A stretch of 64,000 nt of DNA from Paraburkholderia sp. Ac-20340 (GCF_017104965.1 NZ_JAAGPR010000006.1:248001-312000); one strand, 5' to 3'; positions 16,812 to 25,301 are shown, numbered from the stretch's first letter. The notes: generated by a model from the letters alone, not told the origin. Numbers and translations are program-made.

Positions 16812-18356
16812 ATGCCTTCCATCGCGTTACAAGCCCGCCAGCATCTGGCGCTGACGCCGCGCCTGCAGCAGGCCGTGCGACTGCTGCAACTTTCGTCCCT
16901 CGAATTCCAGCAGGAACTGCGCGAAGCGCTCGACACCAATCCGTTCCTTGAATATGTGCCGCCGGCTTCCGAGACCGGTGAAGCCGCCGAGGCCGCCGAA
17001 GGCGCGGCCGGTATTGGCGCCGCAGCCAACGAAGCGCCCGCGGCGCTCGCCGATGTGCCTGGCGGCGGCATCGAAAGCGGCATGGACGGCGGCGTGGCCC
17101 AGGAGACGTCGAGCTACGGCGAGGAATCGTCGAACTACAGCGACGACGGCTCGGGCTATCAGGACGACGGCGGCGGCTACACGGCCGATCTGCCTTCGCC
17201 GGGCGCGCTGCGCTCGTCGAGCTATCGCGGTTCCGAAGACGGCGACTCCGAAGCGTCCGACTGGGTGCGCGTGCCGGTTTCGCTGCGCGACCAGTTGCAC
17301 GAAGCGCTGCGCCTTTCGCCGCTCGCCGAACTCGATCGTGCGGCGGCGCAAATCATCATCGAAGCGCTCGACGACGACGGCTATCTGCGTCAGGAACTGG
17401 CCGATCTGGTCGAACTCGAAGGTGTCGCCAATATCCTCGACGAAGATCATCTGCGCGTGGCGCTGCGGGTGGTGCAGATGCTCGATCGTCCGGGCATCGG
17501 CGCGCGCTCGCTGTCCGAATGCCTCGCGCTGCAACTCGAAGCGATGCCGCACGACACGCCGCATCGCGAGCTTGCGCTCATGATCGTGACGCATCATCTG
17601 GAGCGTCTCGCACGCCGCGAGAACGGCGAACTGCAGCGTCAACTCGGATGCGATGCGGCGTCGCTGCAGGCCGCGACCGCGCTGGTGCGCCGCCTCGATC
17701 CGAAGCCCGGCAATCACTATGGCCGCGCCGATGGCGGCTACGTGATTCCCGATGTGATCGTGCGTCAGGTGCGCGGCAAGTGGGTGGTGAGCGTGAATCC
17801 GGCGATCGAGCCGCGCGCGCGCATCCACAAGCTGTACGCCGAAATGTTCGCGCGTTCCGATCAAACCAGCCGCTCGCCGCTCGCGCAGCAGTTGCAGGAA
17901 GCGCGCTGGCTGATCCGCAATGCGCACAAGCGCTGCGAAACCATTCTGCGTGTGGGCGAATGTATCGTCGCGCGTCAGAAGGCGTTTTTCCAGTACGGCG
18001 AAATCGCGCTGCGTCCGATGCTGCTGCGCGATGTCGCCGATGAACTCGGCCTGCATGAATCGACCGTGTCGCGCGCGACCGGCAACAAGTACATGGCCAC
18101 GCCGCGCGGTATTTTCGAATTCAAGCGCTTCTTCCCGCGCGAACTCGAAACGCGCACGGGCGGCACGTGTTCGGCGGCGGCCGTGCGCGCGCTGATCAAG
18201 GAAATGATCGACGCCGAAAATCCGCGCGATCCGCTTTCGGACGTCGTGCTCACGCAGGAGCTGGAAAAGCAGGGCGTGCGCGTCGCGCGCCGCACCGTGA
18301 CGAAGTATCGGCAGATGATGAAGCTGCCCGCGGCGGAAATGCGTCGGCAAATTTGA
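16812..18356 (+). CDS. rpoN: RNA polymerase sigma-54 factor (RpoN), probable second copy
   Basis: A 514-residue sigma-54. Region I (LTPRLQQAVRLLQLSSLEFQ, residues about 14-33) binds activators. Region II is acidic and Gly/Ser-rich (about 55-145), followed by the core-binding domain. The DNA-binding part has the HTH LHESTVSRATGNKY and the RpoN box ARRTVTKYR (about 492-500). All key parts are intact. The usual neighbours (lptB upstream, hpf/ptsN downstream) are absent, so this is probably a paralogue. Confidence 0.93.
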   Translation: MPSIALQARQHLALTPRLQQAVRLLQLSSLEFQQELREALDTNPFLEYVPPASETGEAAEAAEGAAGIGAAANEAPAALADVPGGGIESGMDGGVAQETSSYGEESSNYSDDGSGYQDDGGGYTADLPSPGALRSSSYRGSEDGDSEASDWVRVPVSLRDQLHEALRLSPLAELDRAAAQIIIEALDDDGYLRQELADLVELEGVANILDEDHLRVALRVVQMLDRPGIGARSLSECLALQLEAMPHDTPHRELALMIVTHHLERLARRENGELQRQLGCDAASLQAATALVRRLDPKPGNHYGRADGGYVIPDVIVRQVRGKWVVSVNPAIEPRARIHKLYAEMFARSDQTSRSPLAQQLQEARWLIRNAHKRCETILRVGECIVARQKAFFQYGEIALRPMLLRDVADELGLHESTVSRATGNKYMATPRGIFEFKRFFPRELETRTGGTCSAAAVRALIKEMIDAENPRDPLSDVVLTQELEKQGVRVARRTVTKYRQMMKLPAAEMRRQI

Positions 18357-18395
18357 GGCGTTGACTATCCGCTGATATTTTTCGCAGGGCGATGA

Positions 18396-18425
18396 AGCGC
18401 ATGGGGTTGAGCCCATGCGCTTTTT
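18396..18425 (+). terminator. Rho-independent terminator after rpoN
   Basis: AGCGCATGGG and CCCATGCGCT form a perfect 10-bp stem with a 6-nt loop, followed by T. It lies 39 bp after the rpoN stop. Confidence 0.9.
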
Positions 18426-18431
18426 GCATTG

Positions 18432-18761
18432 TCAGGCCGGCACGCCTTCGCCTGTGTGATGGCTTTCCACGCCCGGCAGAATCTCGACGATTTCGAAATA
18501 GCGGTCCCAGAACGGCGTATCGCGCAAGGTCTCGACCAACTGTTCGTAGGCCTGATGACTTTCGGCGTCCCACATCCAGACATCGGTGACGCGTGTGGCG
18601 TAAAACTCCACGTCGTACAGACGCAGGCGCACCTGATCGCGATGGCGTTCCAGCAAAGGCATCACATGGTCGCGCAATGCACGCTGGCGTGCGTCCGGCG
18701 GCAGTTCGAGCCAGGCAGGCAAACTCTTGACGAGCATGAAGACGGTCAACACAGATTTCAC
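18432..18761 (-). CDS. Darcynin family protein
   Basis: A 109-residue soluble protein. The pattern TVFMLVKSLPAWLEL near the N terminus and RDTPFWDRYFEIVEILPG near the C terminus matches the darcynin family, small ferredoxin-like alpha/beta proteins of unknown function. It is divergent from a TetR regulator with an inverted repeat in between, so it is the likely target of that regulator. The family name is from memory of the motif. Confidence 0.7.
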   Translation of the reverse strand: MKSVLTVFMLVKSLPAWLELPPDARQRALRDHVMPLLERHRDQVRLRLYDVEFYATRVTDVWMWDAESHQAYEQLVETLRDTPFWDRYFEIVEILPGVESHHTGEGVPA

Positions 18762-18793
18762 GGCAATTTCCTGAACGGGAGTAGACGTGTCTA

Positions 18794-18830
18794 GAATACG
18801 AGCGTTTGCTCACATTCGATACTCGCATTC
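18794..18830. promoter_or_regulatory. Inverted repeat between darcynin and TetR genes
   Basis: GAATACGAG (18794-18802) and CTCGCATTC (18822-18830) are inverted copies with one mismatch, 19 bp apart, in the 74-bp divergent promoter region. A TetR dimer or pair of dimers could bind here and control both genes. Confidence 0.5.
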
Positions 18831-18835
18831 CGATC

Positions 18836-19471
18836 ATGACGCCCACGCCTCGCGGCCGTCGCCGCCCAGCCCCGCTCGACGCGCGTAAGCAGCCGGTCCA
18901 GCGCCGCTCGACGGCCACGGTCGTCGCCATTCTCGAAGCCGCCGCTCGCATTCTGGAGCAGCGCGGCTTCAGCGGCTACACCACCAATGCCATCGCCGAG
19001 CGCGCCGGTGTGAGTGTCGGCTCGCTCTATCAATACTTTCCGAATCGCGATGCGCTCACCGCCGCGTTGATCGAGCGAGAAAGCGCGCCGTTGATGGCAG
19101 CGCTCGAAGAGGCGGGCGCGGCGTCGAGTTGCGAGGCGGCGTTGTGCGGTTTGATCCGCGCGTCGGTGGCGCATCAGATGCAGCGGCCCGTGCTGGCGCG
19201 TCTGCTCGATTTCGAAGAGGAACGTTTGCCGCTTGGCGAACGCGATGCGCGGATCGGCGACCGGATTCACGCGACGCTCGTGCGTGCGTTCGGGATGCCC
19301 GACGCGCCGCGTCTCGACGATCCATCGACGGCGGCTTACGACGTGTTCGCGATCGTGCGCGGCATGGTGGACGCCGCAGGCGCGCGCGGCGAAACGGACG
19401 CGCTCGCGCTGGAAGCACGCGCGACGCGCGCCGTGGTCGGCTATCTGTGGCGCAGCGAAACGCCGCGCTGA
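18836..19471 (+). CDS. TetR/AcrR family transcriptional regulator
   Basis: A 211-residue regulator. The N-terminal HTH is clear: ILEAAARILEQRGFSGYTT, then AERAGVSVGSLYQYFPNRDA (residues about 32-81). The C-terminal ligand domain is TetR_C-like and not specific. The ATG at 18836 is preferred to the TTG at 18806. Divergence from the darcynin gene with a shared inverted repeat suggests local repression, with a small-molecule inducer unknown. Confidence 0.9.
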   Translation: MTPTPRGRRRPAPLDARKQPVQRRSTATVVAILEAAARILEQRGFSGYTTNAIAERAGVSVGSLYQYFPNRDALTAALIERESAPLMAALEEAGAASSCEAALCGLIRASVAHQMQRPVLARLLDFEEERLPLGERDARIGDRIHATLVRAFGMPDAPRLDDPSTAAYDVFAIVRGMVDAAGARGETDALALEARATRAVVGYLWRSETPR

Positions 19472-19499
19472 ACCTTTCGCGTTGCTTCAGGGCCGTTGT

Positions 19500-20348
19500 T
19501 CAGGGCGCGCCGCGCTTGCGCAGGCGCTCGATCAGCGCCATCGCGGCGGCGGGATTGCGTTCCTTGTGGCCGCTGATCACGTAGAGATAGACGTCGCGGC
19601 CCGCTTTGGCCGCCAGCGGCTTGCCGAAGGTGTCGAGATCGTCCGGCGTGCCGCCTTGCGCCCAGGTGAGCGCGCGCTCGACCCAGCGGTCGAGATCGGC
19701 GGGCCCGTAACCCAGCTTGCGATTGGCGGCCGTGCCCATGATGCGCGCGTAGACGAAGGGCGCGGACGCATCCGCGATCTGCGGGTAATCGGAGTCGCCC
19801 GACACCACGACCGCCGCCTTGCGCTTGCGGGCGAGCGCGACGAATTCCGGCGCACAGAAACTCGCGTGGCGCACTTCCAGCGCGTGACGCAAAGGGTGAC
19901 CGTCGACTTCGTCCGGTAGGAGATCGAGAAAACGCGCGTAGTCCTCGGGATCGAACTGTTTGCCCGGCATCAACTGCCAGTTGATCGGGCCGAGCTTGGC
20001 GCCCAGATTCAGCAAACCGCCCGTGAGAAAGCGCTCGATCGAAGCACCGGCTTCGGCAAGCACGCGGCGGTTCATCGCGAAGCGCGGGCCTTTGAGCGAA
20101 AACTGGAAGTCGTCGGGTGTTTCGTCGTGCCAGCGTTTGAAGCTGTCGGGCCGCTGCGCGCCGTAGTACGTGCTATTGATCTCGATCGAGCCAAGTTGAC
20201 GGCTCGCATAATCGAGTTCGAGACGCTGCGCAAGACCTTCTGGGTAGAAGGTGCCGCGCCACGGCGCGAAAATCCAGCCGCCGATGCCGACGCGAATTCG
20301 GCCGGCTTTAACGGAAGTCGCAGCTTGAGCAGCAGAGGAGCGTGTCAT
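19500..20348 (-). CDS. DUF72 (YecE-like) protein
   Basis: A 282-residue TIM-barrel protein. VGIGGWIFAPWRGTFYP near residue 20, SIEINSTYYG, and FQFSLKGPRF are the DUF72 core motifs. The biochemical role of the family is unknown. It converges on the TetR gene with a 28-bp gap. It is intact and of normal length. Confidence 0.87.
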   Translation of the reverse strand: MTRSSAAQAATSVKAGRIRVGIGGWIFAPWRGTFYPEGLAQRLELDYASRQLGSIEINSTYYGAQRPDSFKRWHDETPDDFQFSLKGPRFAMNRRVLAEAGASIERFLTGGLLNLGAKLGPINWQLMPGKQFDPEDYARFLDLLPDEVDGHPLRHALEVRHASFCAPEFVALARKRKAAVVVSGDSDYPQIADASAPFVYARIMGTAANRKLGYGPADLDRWVERALTWAQGGTPDDLDTFGKPLAAKAGRDVYLYVISGHKERNPAAAMALIERLRKRGAP

Positions 20349-20572
20349 CGAATAAGCGCCGTCGATTCAGGATGCGGCAGTTTAGCGCGGCTTGGGCGCC
20401 ACGAAAATCGTCAAAAAACGTTACTGATGCGGGCTTTCGGGGGCAGGGTGCGGGAGCCCGGACTACCCGCCGGCAGGCGAAAATAGCGTTTTCAGCATAG
20501 TCCGATATTTTCCGAACAGGCGTGAGGCTAATTTAGTCGTTGTGTGTCAGACAACCTCACTTGGAATATCAG

Positions 20573-20968
20573 ATGCAGTCTCGTCCTTCTCGCGAGCTGA
20601 ACGATGCGCAGTGGCGCAGCGTCGAGCCGATTTTTAACGACAGCCGCTCCAACGGTCCGCGCCGCGGCCGTCCGGCGCATTGTCCCCGCGCCGTTTTCGA
20701 AGCGATTCTCTGGGTGCTCTCGACCGGTTCGGTCTGGGCCAAGCTGCCCGAGCGCTACCCCGACTTCCGCACCTGCCATCGCCGTTTCAAGGTGTGGTTC
20801 GATGCGGGCCTCGTGCAGCAAGCCATGGAACGCCTCTACGGCGACGAAGGCCTGGCAATGTGCGCGGCCATGAATGCGCGCATGCAGCCGTGGCGCGCGC
20901 CGGCCGGTCGCCGTGCGCCGCGTTTCCCGGTCGCTTTCTCGTTGCGCTGGCCGCTCGCGCGCACCTGA
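20573..20968 (+). CDS. Solo IS402-like transposase N-terminal domain protein
   Basis: A 131-residue protein. LNDAQWRSVEPIF, RRGRPAHCPRAVFEAILWVL and TGSVWAKLPERYPDFRTCHRRF form the DUF4096/IS402-like DNA-binding domain that opens IS5-group transposases. The catalytic DDE domain is missing: the frame ends after a basic 30-residue tail. There are no terminal inverted repeats or target duplication around it that I can see. It has an intact start and its own hairpin terminator, so it may be a domesticated DNA-binding protein rather than debris. Confidence 0.75.
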   Translation: MQSRPSRELNDAQWRSVEPIFNDSRSNGPRRGRPAHCPRAVFEAILWVLSTGSVWAKLPERYPDFRTCHRRFKVWFDAGLVQQAMERLYGDEGLAMCAAMNARMQPWRAPAGRRAPRFPVAFSLRWPLART

Positions 20969-21005
20969 GCGCGGGCCGACTCGCGGAACTGTCTGACATC
21001 ACAGG

Positions 21006-21035
21006 CGGGCAGCAGAAGAATTCTGCTGCCCGTTT
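21006..21035 (+). terminator. Perfect hairpin after the solo transposase gene
   Basis: CGGGCAGCAGAA and TTCTGCTGCCCG pair perfectly over a 3-nt loop and are followed by only TTT. Terminator likely. Confidence 0.65.
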
Positions 21036-21168
21036 CGCATTTCTACGCCGCGCACAGTGGATTTCGCGCTTCCAGTTGTCTGAAAACGCGTCGTTCTTAT
21101 CCGGCCTTTGTGGGAATGGCCCCCTGTGCGCGATACTGTTGGGCTCAACGCAACGGAACCCAGAGGAC

Positions 21169-22140
21169 ATGGCGCATTTCGACGTATTCAATGGCGACGC
21201 GGACGGCATCTGCGCGCTCCACCAGCTTCGTCTCGCCCGGCCGCGCGAGGCCACGTTGATCACCGGCGCGAAACGTGACATCGCGCTCGTCAAGCGCGTG
21301 GAGGCCCAGCCGGGCGACTCGCTCACCGTGCTCGATATTTCCTTCGACACCAATCGTGCAGCGGTCTGCTCGCTGCTCGACAAGGGCATTCACGTTGAAT
21401 ATTTCGATCATCACCACGCCGGCGATCTGCCGATGAACGTCAACCTGATGGCGCACATCGACACCACGGCGCAGGTCTGCACCAGCGTGCTGGTCGATCG
21501 CCATCTGCGCGGCGAATATCGCCGCTGGGCGATTGCGGCGGCGTTCGGCGACAACCTGGCCGAGACCGCGCGCGGTCTGGCGCAGCAAGCCGGTTTGTCG
21601 GAAGCGCAGATCGAACAACTGCGCGAGCTGGGTGAATCGATCAACTACAACGCTTACGGCGATAGCGTCGAAGACCTGTTCATCGCCCCCACGGCGCTTT
21701 ACGAGTCGCTCAAACCCTATGCTGACCCGTTCGAGTTCATCGCCAGCGAGCCGCTGCTCGAACGCCTTTCGTCGTGCCGTCACGACGATCTCGAGCGCGC
21801 CCAGGAAATCACGCCTTTGCTCACGCTGCAGTACGGCAGCGTCTGCGTGCTGCCCGACGAGCCGTGGGCGCGGCGCGTGCGCGGGGTGTTCGCCAACGCG
21901 CTGGCGATCGAGGAACCGGCATACGCGCACGCAGTTCTGAGCGTCAATCCCGACGGCAATTACGCCGTCAGCGTGCGCGCGCCGCTCGAACGCCCGCGCG
22001 GCGCCGACGAACTCTGCCGCGCCTTCCCCGGCGGCAATGGCCGGGTGAGCGCGGCGGGCATCGACTGCCTGGACTCGAAGCGTCTCGACCAGTTCTGCTC
22101 CGCGTTCGCGCGCGTCTTCGGCCGCGCGATGCCGCGCTAG
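21169..22140 (+). CDS. DHH-family phosphoesterase
   Basis: A 323-residue protein. NGDADGICALHQL supplies the first metal Asp residues (10 and 12), LDISFD (about 55-60) another, and FDHHHAGD the DHH motif (80-83). The C-terminal GGNGRVSAAGIDCL resembles the DHHA1 substrate-binding region. Family members cleave phosphodiester bonds of short oligonucleotides or cyclic dinucleotides; the substrate here is not clear. The start at 21169 opens directly on the conserved FDVFNGDADG strand. Confidence 0.82.
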   Translation: MAHFDVFNGDADGICALHQLRLARPREATLITGAKRDIALVKRVEAQPGDSLTVLDISFDTNRAAVCSLLDKGIHVEYFDHHHAGDLPMNVNLMAHIDTTAQVCTSVLVDRHLRGEYRRWAIAAAFGDNLAETARGLAQQAGLSEAQIEQLRELGESINYNAYGDSVEDLFIAPTALYESLKPYADPFEFIASEPLLERLSSCRHDDLERAQEITPLLTLQYGSVCVLPDEPWARRVRGVFANALAIEEPAYAHAVLSVNPDGNYAVSVRAPLERPRGADELCRAFPGGNGRVSAAGIDCLDSKRLDQFCSAFARVFGRAMPR

Positions 22141-22161
22141 ATCTCCATCTGCAATCTCAAT

Positions 22162-22188
22162 CGCCCACGCCCGGCTGCGGCGTGGGCG
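22162..22188. repeat. GC-rich stem-loop after the DHH gene
   Basis: CGCCCACGCC and GGCGTGGGCG pair over 7 nt, 21 bp after the stop codon. No T tract; it could end or stabilise the transcript. Confidence 0.4.
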
Positions 22189-22338
22189 CACACACGCCTC
22201 GCAGCCGGCCTGCCGACCGCGTACCATGAAAAGAGCGCTAAAAAACGTGATCGATGCCCGATGGGCGACGACGTGCCGCAGTTCGACACACAGCACGACA
22301 CACAGCGCGACAACATGGGCAATGCCCGGGAGGTGATC

Positions 22339-22800
22339 GTGTACAAGCAGATTCTGGTGGCAATCGACGGCAGCCGCAGCGGGCGCCGCGCACTCGACGA
22401 AGCCGTGAAGATCGCCACGGCCACCGGCGGCACCGTGCAGGCGCTCTGCGTGGTCCAGCATCCGGCGCGGCTGGTCGAGATCAGCACGGGCTTTGCGGAA
22501 GAGCAGACGCGTCAATCCGCCGAAGCCGATGTCGCGACCATGGCGCTCGAAGAAGCCAAAACGGTGTTCTCGCAGACCGGCATCCAGGGCACCATCCGCG
22601 CCGCCGATTCGAACGGCGAGGAAATCGCCGCGGTCATTCATCGCATCGCCGCGGAAGACGAAGTCGATCTCGTGGTGCTCGGCACGCGTGGCTTATCGGG
22701 CGTGAAGCGCTTGTTGATCGGCAGCGTGGCAGAGTCGTATTTGCGCATGGCCGACCGTCCGGTGATGCTGGTACGAGAAAACGCAGACAAGGCAGTCTGA
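22339..22800 (+). CDS. Universal stress protein (UspA family)
   Basis: A 153-residue single Usp domain starting at YKQILVAIDGS. The ATP-binding signature GTRGLSGVKRLLIGSVAE (G-2x-G-9x-G-S) lies near residues 115-132. The GTG start at 22339 is chosen because GGGAGG is 5 nt upstream; an in-frame ATG at 22315 would add eight residues. Such proteins in Burkholderiaceae are often induced at low oxygen. The phasin and reductase genes follow on the same strand after a 368-bp gap. Confidence 0.85.
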   Translation: MYKQILVAIDGSRSGRRALDEAVKIATATGGTVQALCVVQHPARLVEISTGFAEEQTRQSAEADVATMALEEAKTVFSQTGIQGTIRAADSNGEEIAAVIHRIAAEDEVDLVVLGTRGLSGVKRLLIGSVAESYLRMADRPVMLVRENADKAV

Positions 22801-23168
22801 CCGGTTTATCGCCGCCGCATAATTAAATCGGAAAATAGGCGCATAAGCCGATTCATCAAGCATTGCGTGCTGATCAAATATCTTGAAATTAGATTTTGAT
22901 CAAATAGATCGAGGGCATTATTCACGCACTGGTCGTGCATCGTGCCTATGATGTGGTTTTGTCGTCGCGGCGATAAATTGCACCGGAGTCCGAATTTTTG
23001 TGCGCGTTATTGCGATTTGCTGCACTGCAATTTTCGCACTGTGCCATCGTGTAACGCGCCTCGCTTCTGCGCTGCTCGCAACGCTCGTTGCCTCCAGCGC
23101 GCGCATGAAAATGCCTTGTTTTGCCGTCTCCCGCGCCTGCCCAAGCACTGTCGAAAGGAAAATCGATC
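22801..23168. other. Intergenic region upstream of the phasin-like gene
   Basis: 368 bp without a gene, AT-richer than its surroundings. It carries a direct repeat TGATCAAATA at 22871-22880 and 22897-22906, 26 bp apart, which looks like part of a regulatory region for the phasin/phaB pair. Confidence 0.45.
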
Positions 23169-23672
23169 ATGCCCAATGCTTCTCATCCGTCGTTCAATGC
23201 GTATAAAAGCCGCACGTCCGCGGCGCTGCAATGGCTGGTTCAGCAGCAGCAATGGCGCGAGCAGGCGGCGAATCTGCTGCAACGCCGCATCGAACGCGAC
23301 CGTGCCGCGCTCGAAGGTACGCTGGAATCGCTGCGCGGTGCGCAGGACTGGAGCGATTTCGGCGCGGCGACGCAGACGGTCTGGCGCGACTATCTGCTCG
23401 CGAGCGCCGCGCTCTGGCAGGAAAATGTCGCGGCCACGGTGCAGGGCACGGGAGTCTGGGCTAATGCCGTTCGCGACATGTCGCAGCAATGGCAGGACAC
23501 GCTGGAAAAGCTGAAGCCAGGCGCTGTTGCCCAGCCTGGCCGGAGCGGCGCTGCACTGCCGATGCGCGAATGGATGGCCGCCTTCGAACGGGCGATGTCG
23601 GCCGCGGGCAGCGCGGGCACGGCGGTCTCTAAGGACGCAGCGCAAGCGCACGGAGGTCAGCATGGGCGCTGA
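23169..23672 (+). CDS. Phasin-like polyhydroxyalkanoate granule-associated protein
   Basis: A 167-residue, largely helical protein rich in Gln, Ala and Trp (ALQWLVQQQQWREQAANLL; WRDYLLASAALWQENVAA). This amphipathic helical build fits phasins that coat PHA granules, but no family-defining motif is certain. Context helps: its last 11 bp overlap the start of an acetoacetyl-CoA reductase gene. The start at 23169 follows GGAAA. Confidence 0.6.
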   Translation: MPNASHPSFNAYKSRTSAALQWLVQQQQWREQAANLLQRRIERDRAALEGTLESLRGAQDWSDFGAATQTVWRDYLLASAALWQENVAATVQGTGVWANAVRDMSQQWQDTLEKLKPGAVAQPGRSGAALPMREWMAAFERAMSAAGSAGTAVSKDAAQAHGGQHGR

Positions 23673-24408
23673 ACGCATTGCATTCGTCACGGGCGGCATG
23701 GGCGGGCTGGGCGCGGCGATCAGCCGGCGTCTGGCCGACGCGGGCATGACGGTCGTGCTGTCCTGCTCGAAAGGCAACGACCGCATGGCCACATGGCTGG
23801 AATCCGAACGTGCGGTGGGGCGGCATTTTCACGCGTATTCGCTCGATGTCGCCGATTTCGACGCCTGCCAGCAGACGGCGGCGCGCGTGCTGGCCGATCT
23901 CGGCCGTGTCGATGTGCTCGTGAATAACGCGGGCATCACTTGCGACCGCAGTTTCGCCAAAATGACCAAGGACGATTGGGACAGCGTGCTGCGTATCAAT
24001 CTCGACGCGCTCTTCAATGTGACCAAGCCCTTCGTGCCCGGCATGATCGAGCGCGGGTTTGGACGCGTGGTGAACATCGGGTCGGTGAATGGTTCGCGCG
24101 GCGCTTACGGGCAGGCCAATTATTCGGCCGCGAAAGCCGGGCTGCACGGCTTCACAAAAGCGCTGGCGCTGGAAGTGGCGAAGAAGGGCGTGACGGTGAA
24201 CACGGTTTCGCCGGGCTATCTGGCCACGCAGATGGTCGAAGCCGTGCCCGCCGATGTCATGCAGCAACGCATCCTGCCGCAGATTCCCGTGGGCCGGCTG
24301 GGCCAGCCCGACGAAGTGGCGGCGCTGGTCGCGTTCCTCTGTTCGGACGACGCCGGTTTTATCACGGGTGCCGATATCGCGATCAACGGCGGTATGCATA
24401 TGCACTAA
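23662..24408 (+). CDS. phaB: Acetoacetyl-CoA reductase (SDR)
   Basis: A 248-residue SDR. TGGMGGLGAAI is the NADPH site (about 10-20), NNAG at 88-91, and the catalytic Ser141 (NIGS), Tyr154 and Lys158 (YSAAK) are all present. The CDRSFAKMTKDDWDSV segment and the C-terminal GGMHMH are typical of PhaB, which reduces acetoacetyl-CoA to (R)-3-hydroxybutyryl-CoA for PHB synthesis. It is translationally coupled to the phasin-like gene. No phaC or phaA is nearby, so this may be an accessory copy. Confidence 0.85.
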   Translation: MGAERIAFVTGGMGGLGAAISRRLADAGMTVVLSCSKGNDRMATWLESERAVGRHFHAYSLDVADFDACQQTAARVLADLGRVDVLVNNAGITCDRSFAKMTKDDWDSVLRINLDALFNVTKPFVPGMIERGFGRVVNIGSVNGSRGAYGQANYSAAKAGLHGFTKALALEVAKKGVTVNTVSPGYLATQMVEAVPADVMQQRILPQIPVGRLGQPDEVAALVAFLCSDDAGFITGADIAINGGMHMH

Positions 24409-24607
24409 TTCAAACGATGGCATGTCGCGAATACGCTGCGTGCCCTCAATCGATAATCAGGAATCCGATATTTGTCTTTGGGCGCAATACATTATTCCCG
24501 TCAGCGCAAAAAACGAGCGGTAACGCAGTGAAACACGACTGTAGCGAAACTGTACGTTTTGCCCGCTATGCTGATTGGCACGGTGAGTTTTTAACAGGAG
24601 AAATGCG

Positions 24608-24820
24608 ATGCTCAGTCATCACGAACTGGCGGCACTGCTGCTGATTCGCGACGCTAACGCGCCGCTCCAGACACTCGATGCCGATTTCATGGCGCTTGCG
24701 CGCTACCAGCTCGTCGAAATGGACGAAGACGAAAGCGGCTACGCGCCTCGCCTGACAAGACGCGGTCAGGAATTACTGCAGCGGCTCACGCACGACGGGC
24801 CCGTTCAAGGCAGCGCGTAA
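24608..24820 (+). CDS. Small conserved-looking protein, function unknown
   Basis: A 70-residue acidic protein with an intact AGGAG ribosome site. The C-terminal half (YQLVEMDEDESGYAPRLTRRGQELLQRL) looks like the wing and last helix of a winged-helix protein. No family is recognised. Confidence 0.65.
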   Translation: MLSHHELAALLLIRDANAPLQTLDADFMALARYQLVEMDEDESGYAPRLTRRGQELLQRLTHDGPVQGSA

Positions 24821-24983
24821 GCTGATTTCAGCGAGGGCGCCTATACGGCCTTGTCAAGCGCATGACATCCAGCGCTACGCTCGTTACAAACCGGTAATAA
24901 ATTGGTAACGAAAGCGCGCGCACTCTGCGATACAGTTCCGGCTCGCATTTCGATCCACCTTTGTATCGCTCGAGAATCTGTCC

Positions 24984-25145
24984 ATGAAAGCTGTTGTCAA
25001 GCCGTTCGCCCGTCTGTCCGCCCTGATGCTTTGCGCCGCGCTGGCCGCACCGCTGGTTGCCGTTGCGGCACCGGGTCATCACGAAGTGTGTCACATCGAA
25101 CACCACGGTCATCATGCTGTGCGTGTCTGCCATCGCGCGCACTGA
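24984..25145 (+). CDS. Small His-rich secreted peptide
   Basis: A 53-residue protein: a signal peptide (MKAVVKPFARLSALMLCAAL, cleavage near AVAA) and a short mature part dense in His (GHHEVCHIEHHGHH, then VCHRAH) with two Cys. It is followed at once by a perfect terminator, so it is transcribed alone. Metal binding in the periplasm is plausible. Function unknown. Confidence 0.7.
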   Translation: MKAVVKPFARLSALMLCAALAAPLVAVAAPGHHEVCHIEHHGHHAVRVCHRAH

Positions 25146-25150
25146 TCGAT

Positions 25151-25179
25151 AAAAAGCCGCATTTCGATGCGGCTTTTTT
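25151..25179 (+). terminator. Perfect rho-independent terminator
   Basis: A 12-bp stem AAAAAGCCGCAT / ATGCGGCTTTTT with a TTCG loop, 5 bp after the small His-rich gene. A-rich on one side and T-rich on the other, so it can work in both directions. Confidence 0.92.
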
Positions 25180-25249
25180 GGCTCGAATTCGTTAGTCATG
25201 CAGATTAAGTCCGATGCGATAAAACGTATCGCTGCATCGAGATGATTTG

Positions 25250-25282
25250 CGCGCGTGACGTGGAACTCCATCGTCACGCGCG
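25250..25282. repeat. Stem-loop downstream of the SH3 gene
   Basis: CGCGCGTGACG and CGTCACGCGCG form a perfect 11-bp stem with an 11-nt loop. It sits 19 bp past the minus-strand gene end and has no T tract. Confidence 0.5.
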
Positions 25283-25301
25283 ATAGCCAAGGTTTGACCG
25301 C

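Noticed and set aside
16827..18416. 529-residue open frame antisense to rpoN
   Set aside because: Arg/His-rich shadow; rpoN has all family motifs and a terminator in phase.
24577..24600. TGGCACGGTGAGTTTT as a second sigma-54 promoter before the 70-residue gene
   Set aside because: The -24 half fits but the -12 GC is missing at the needed spacing.
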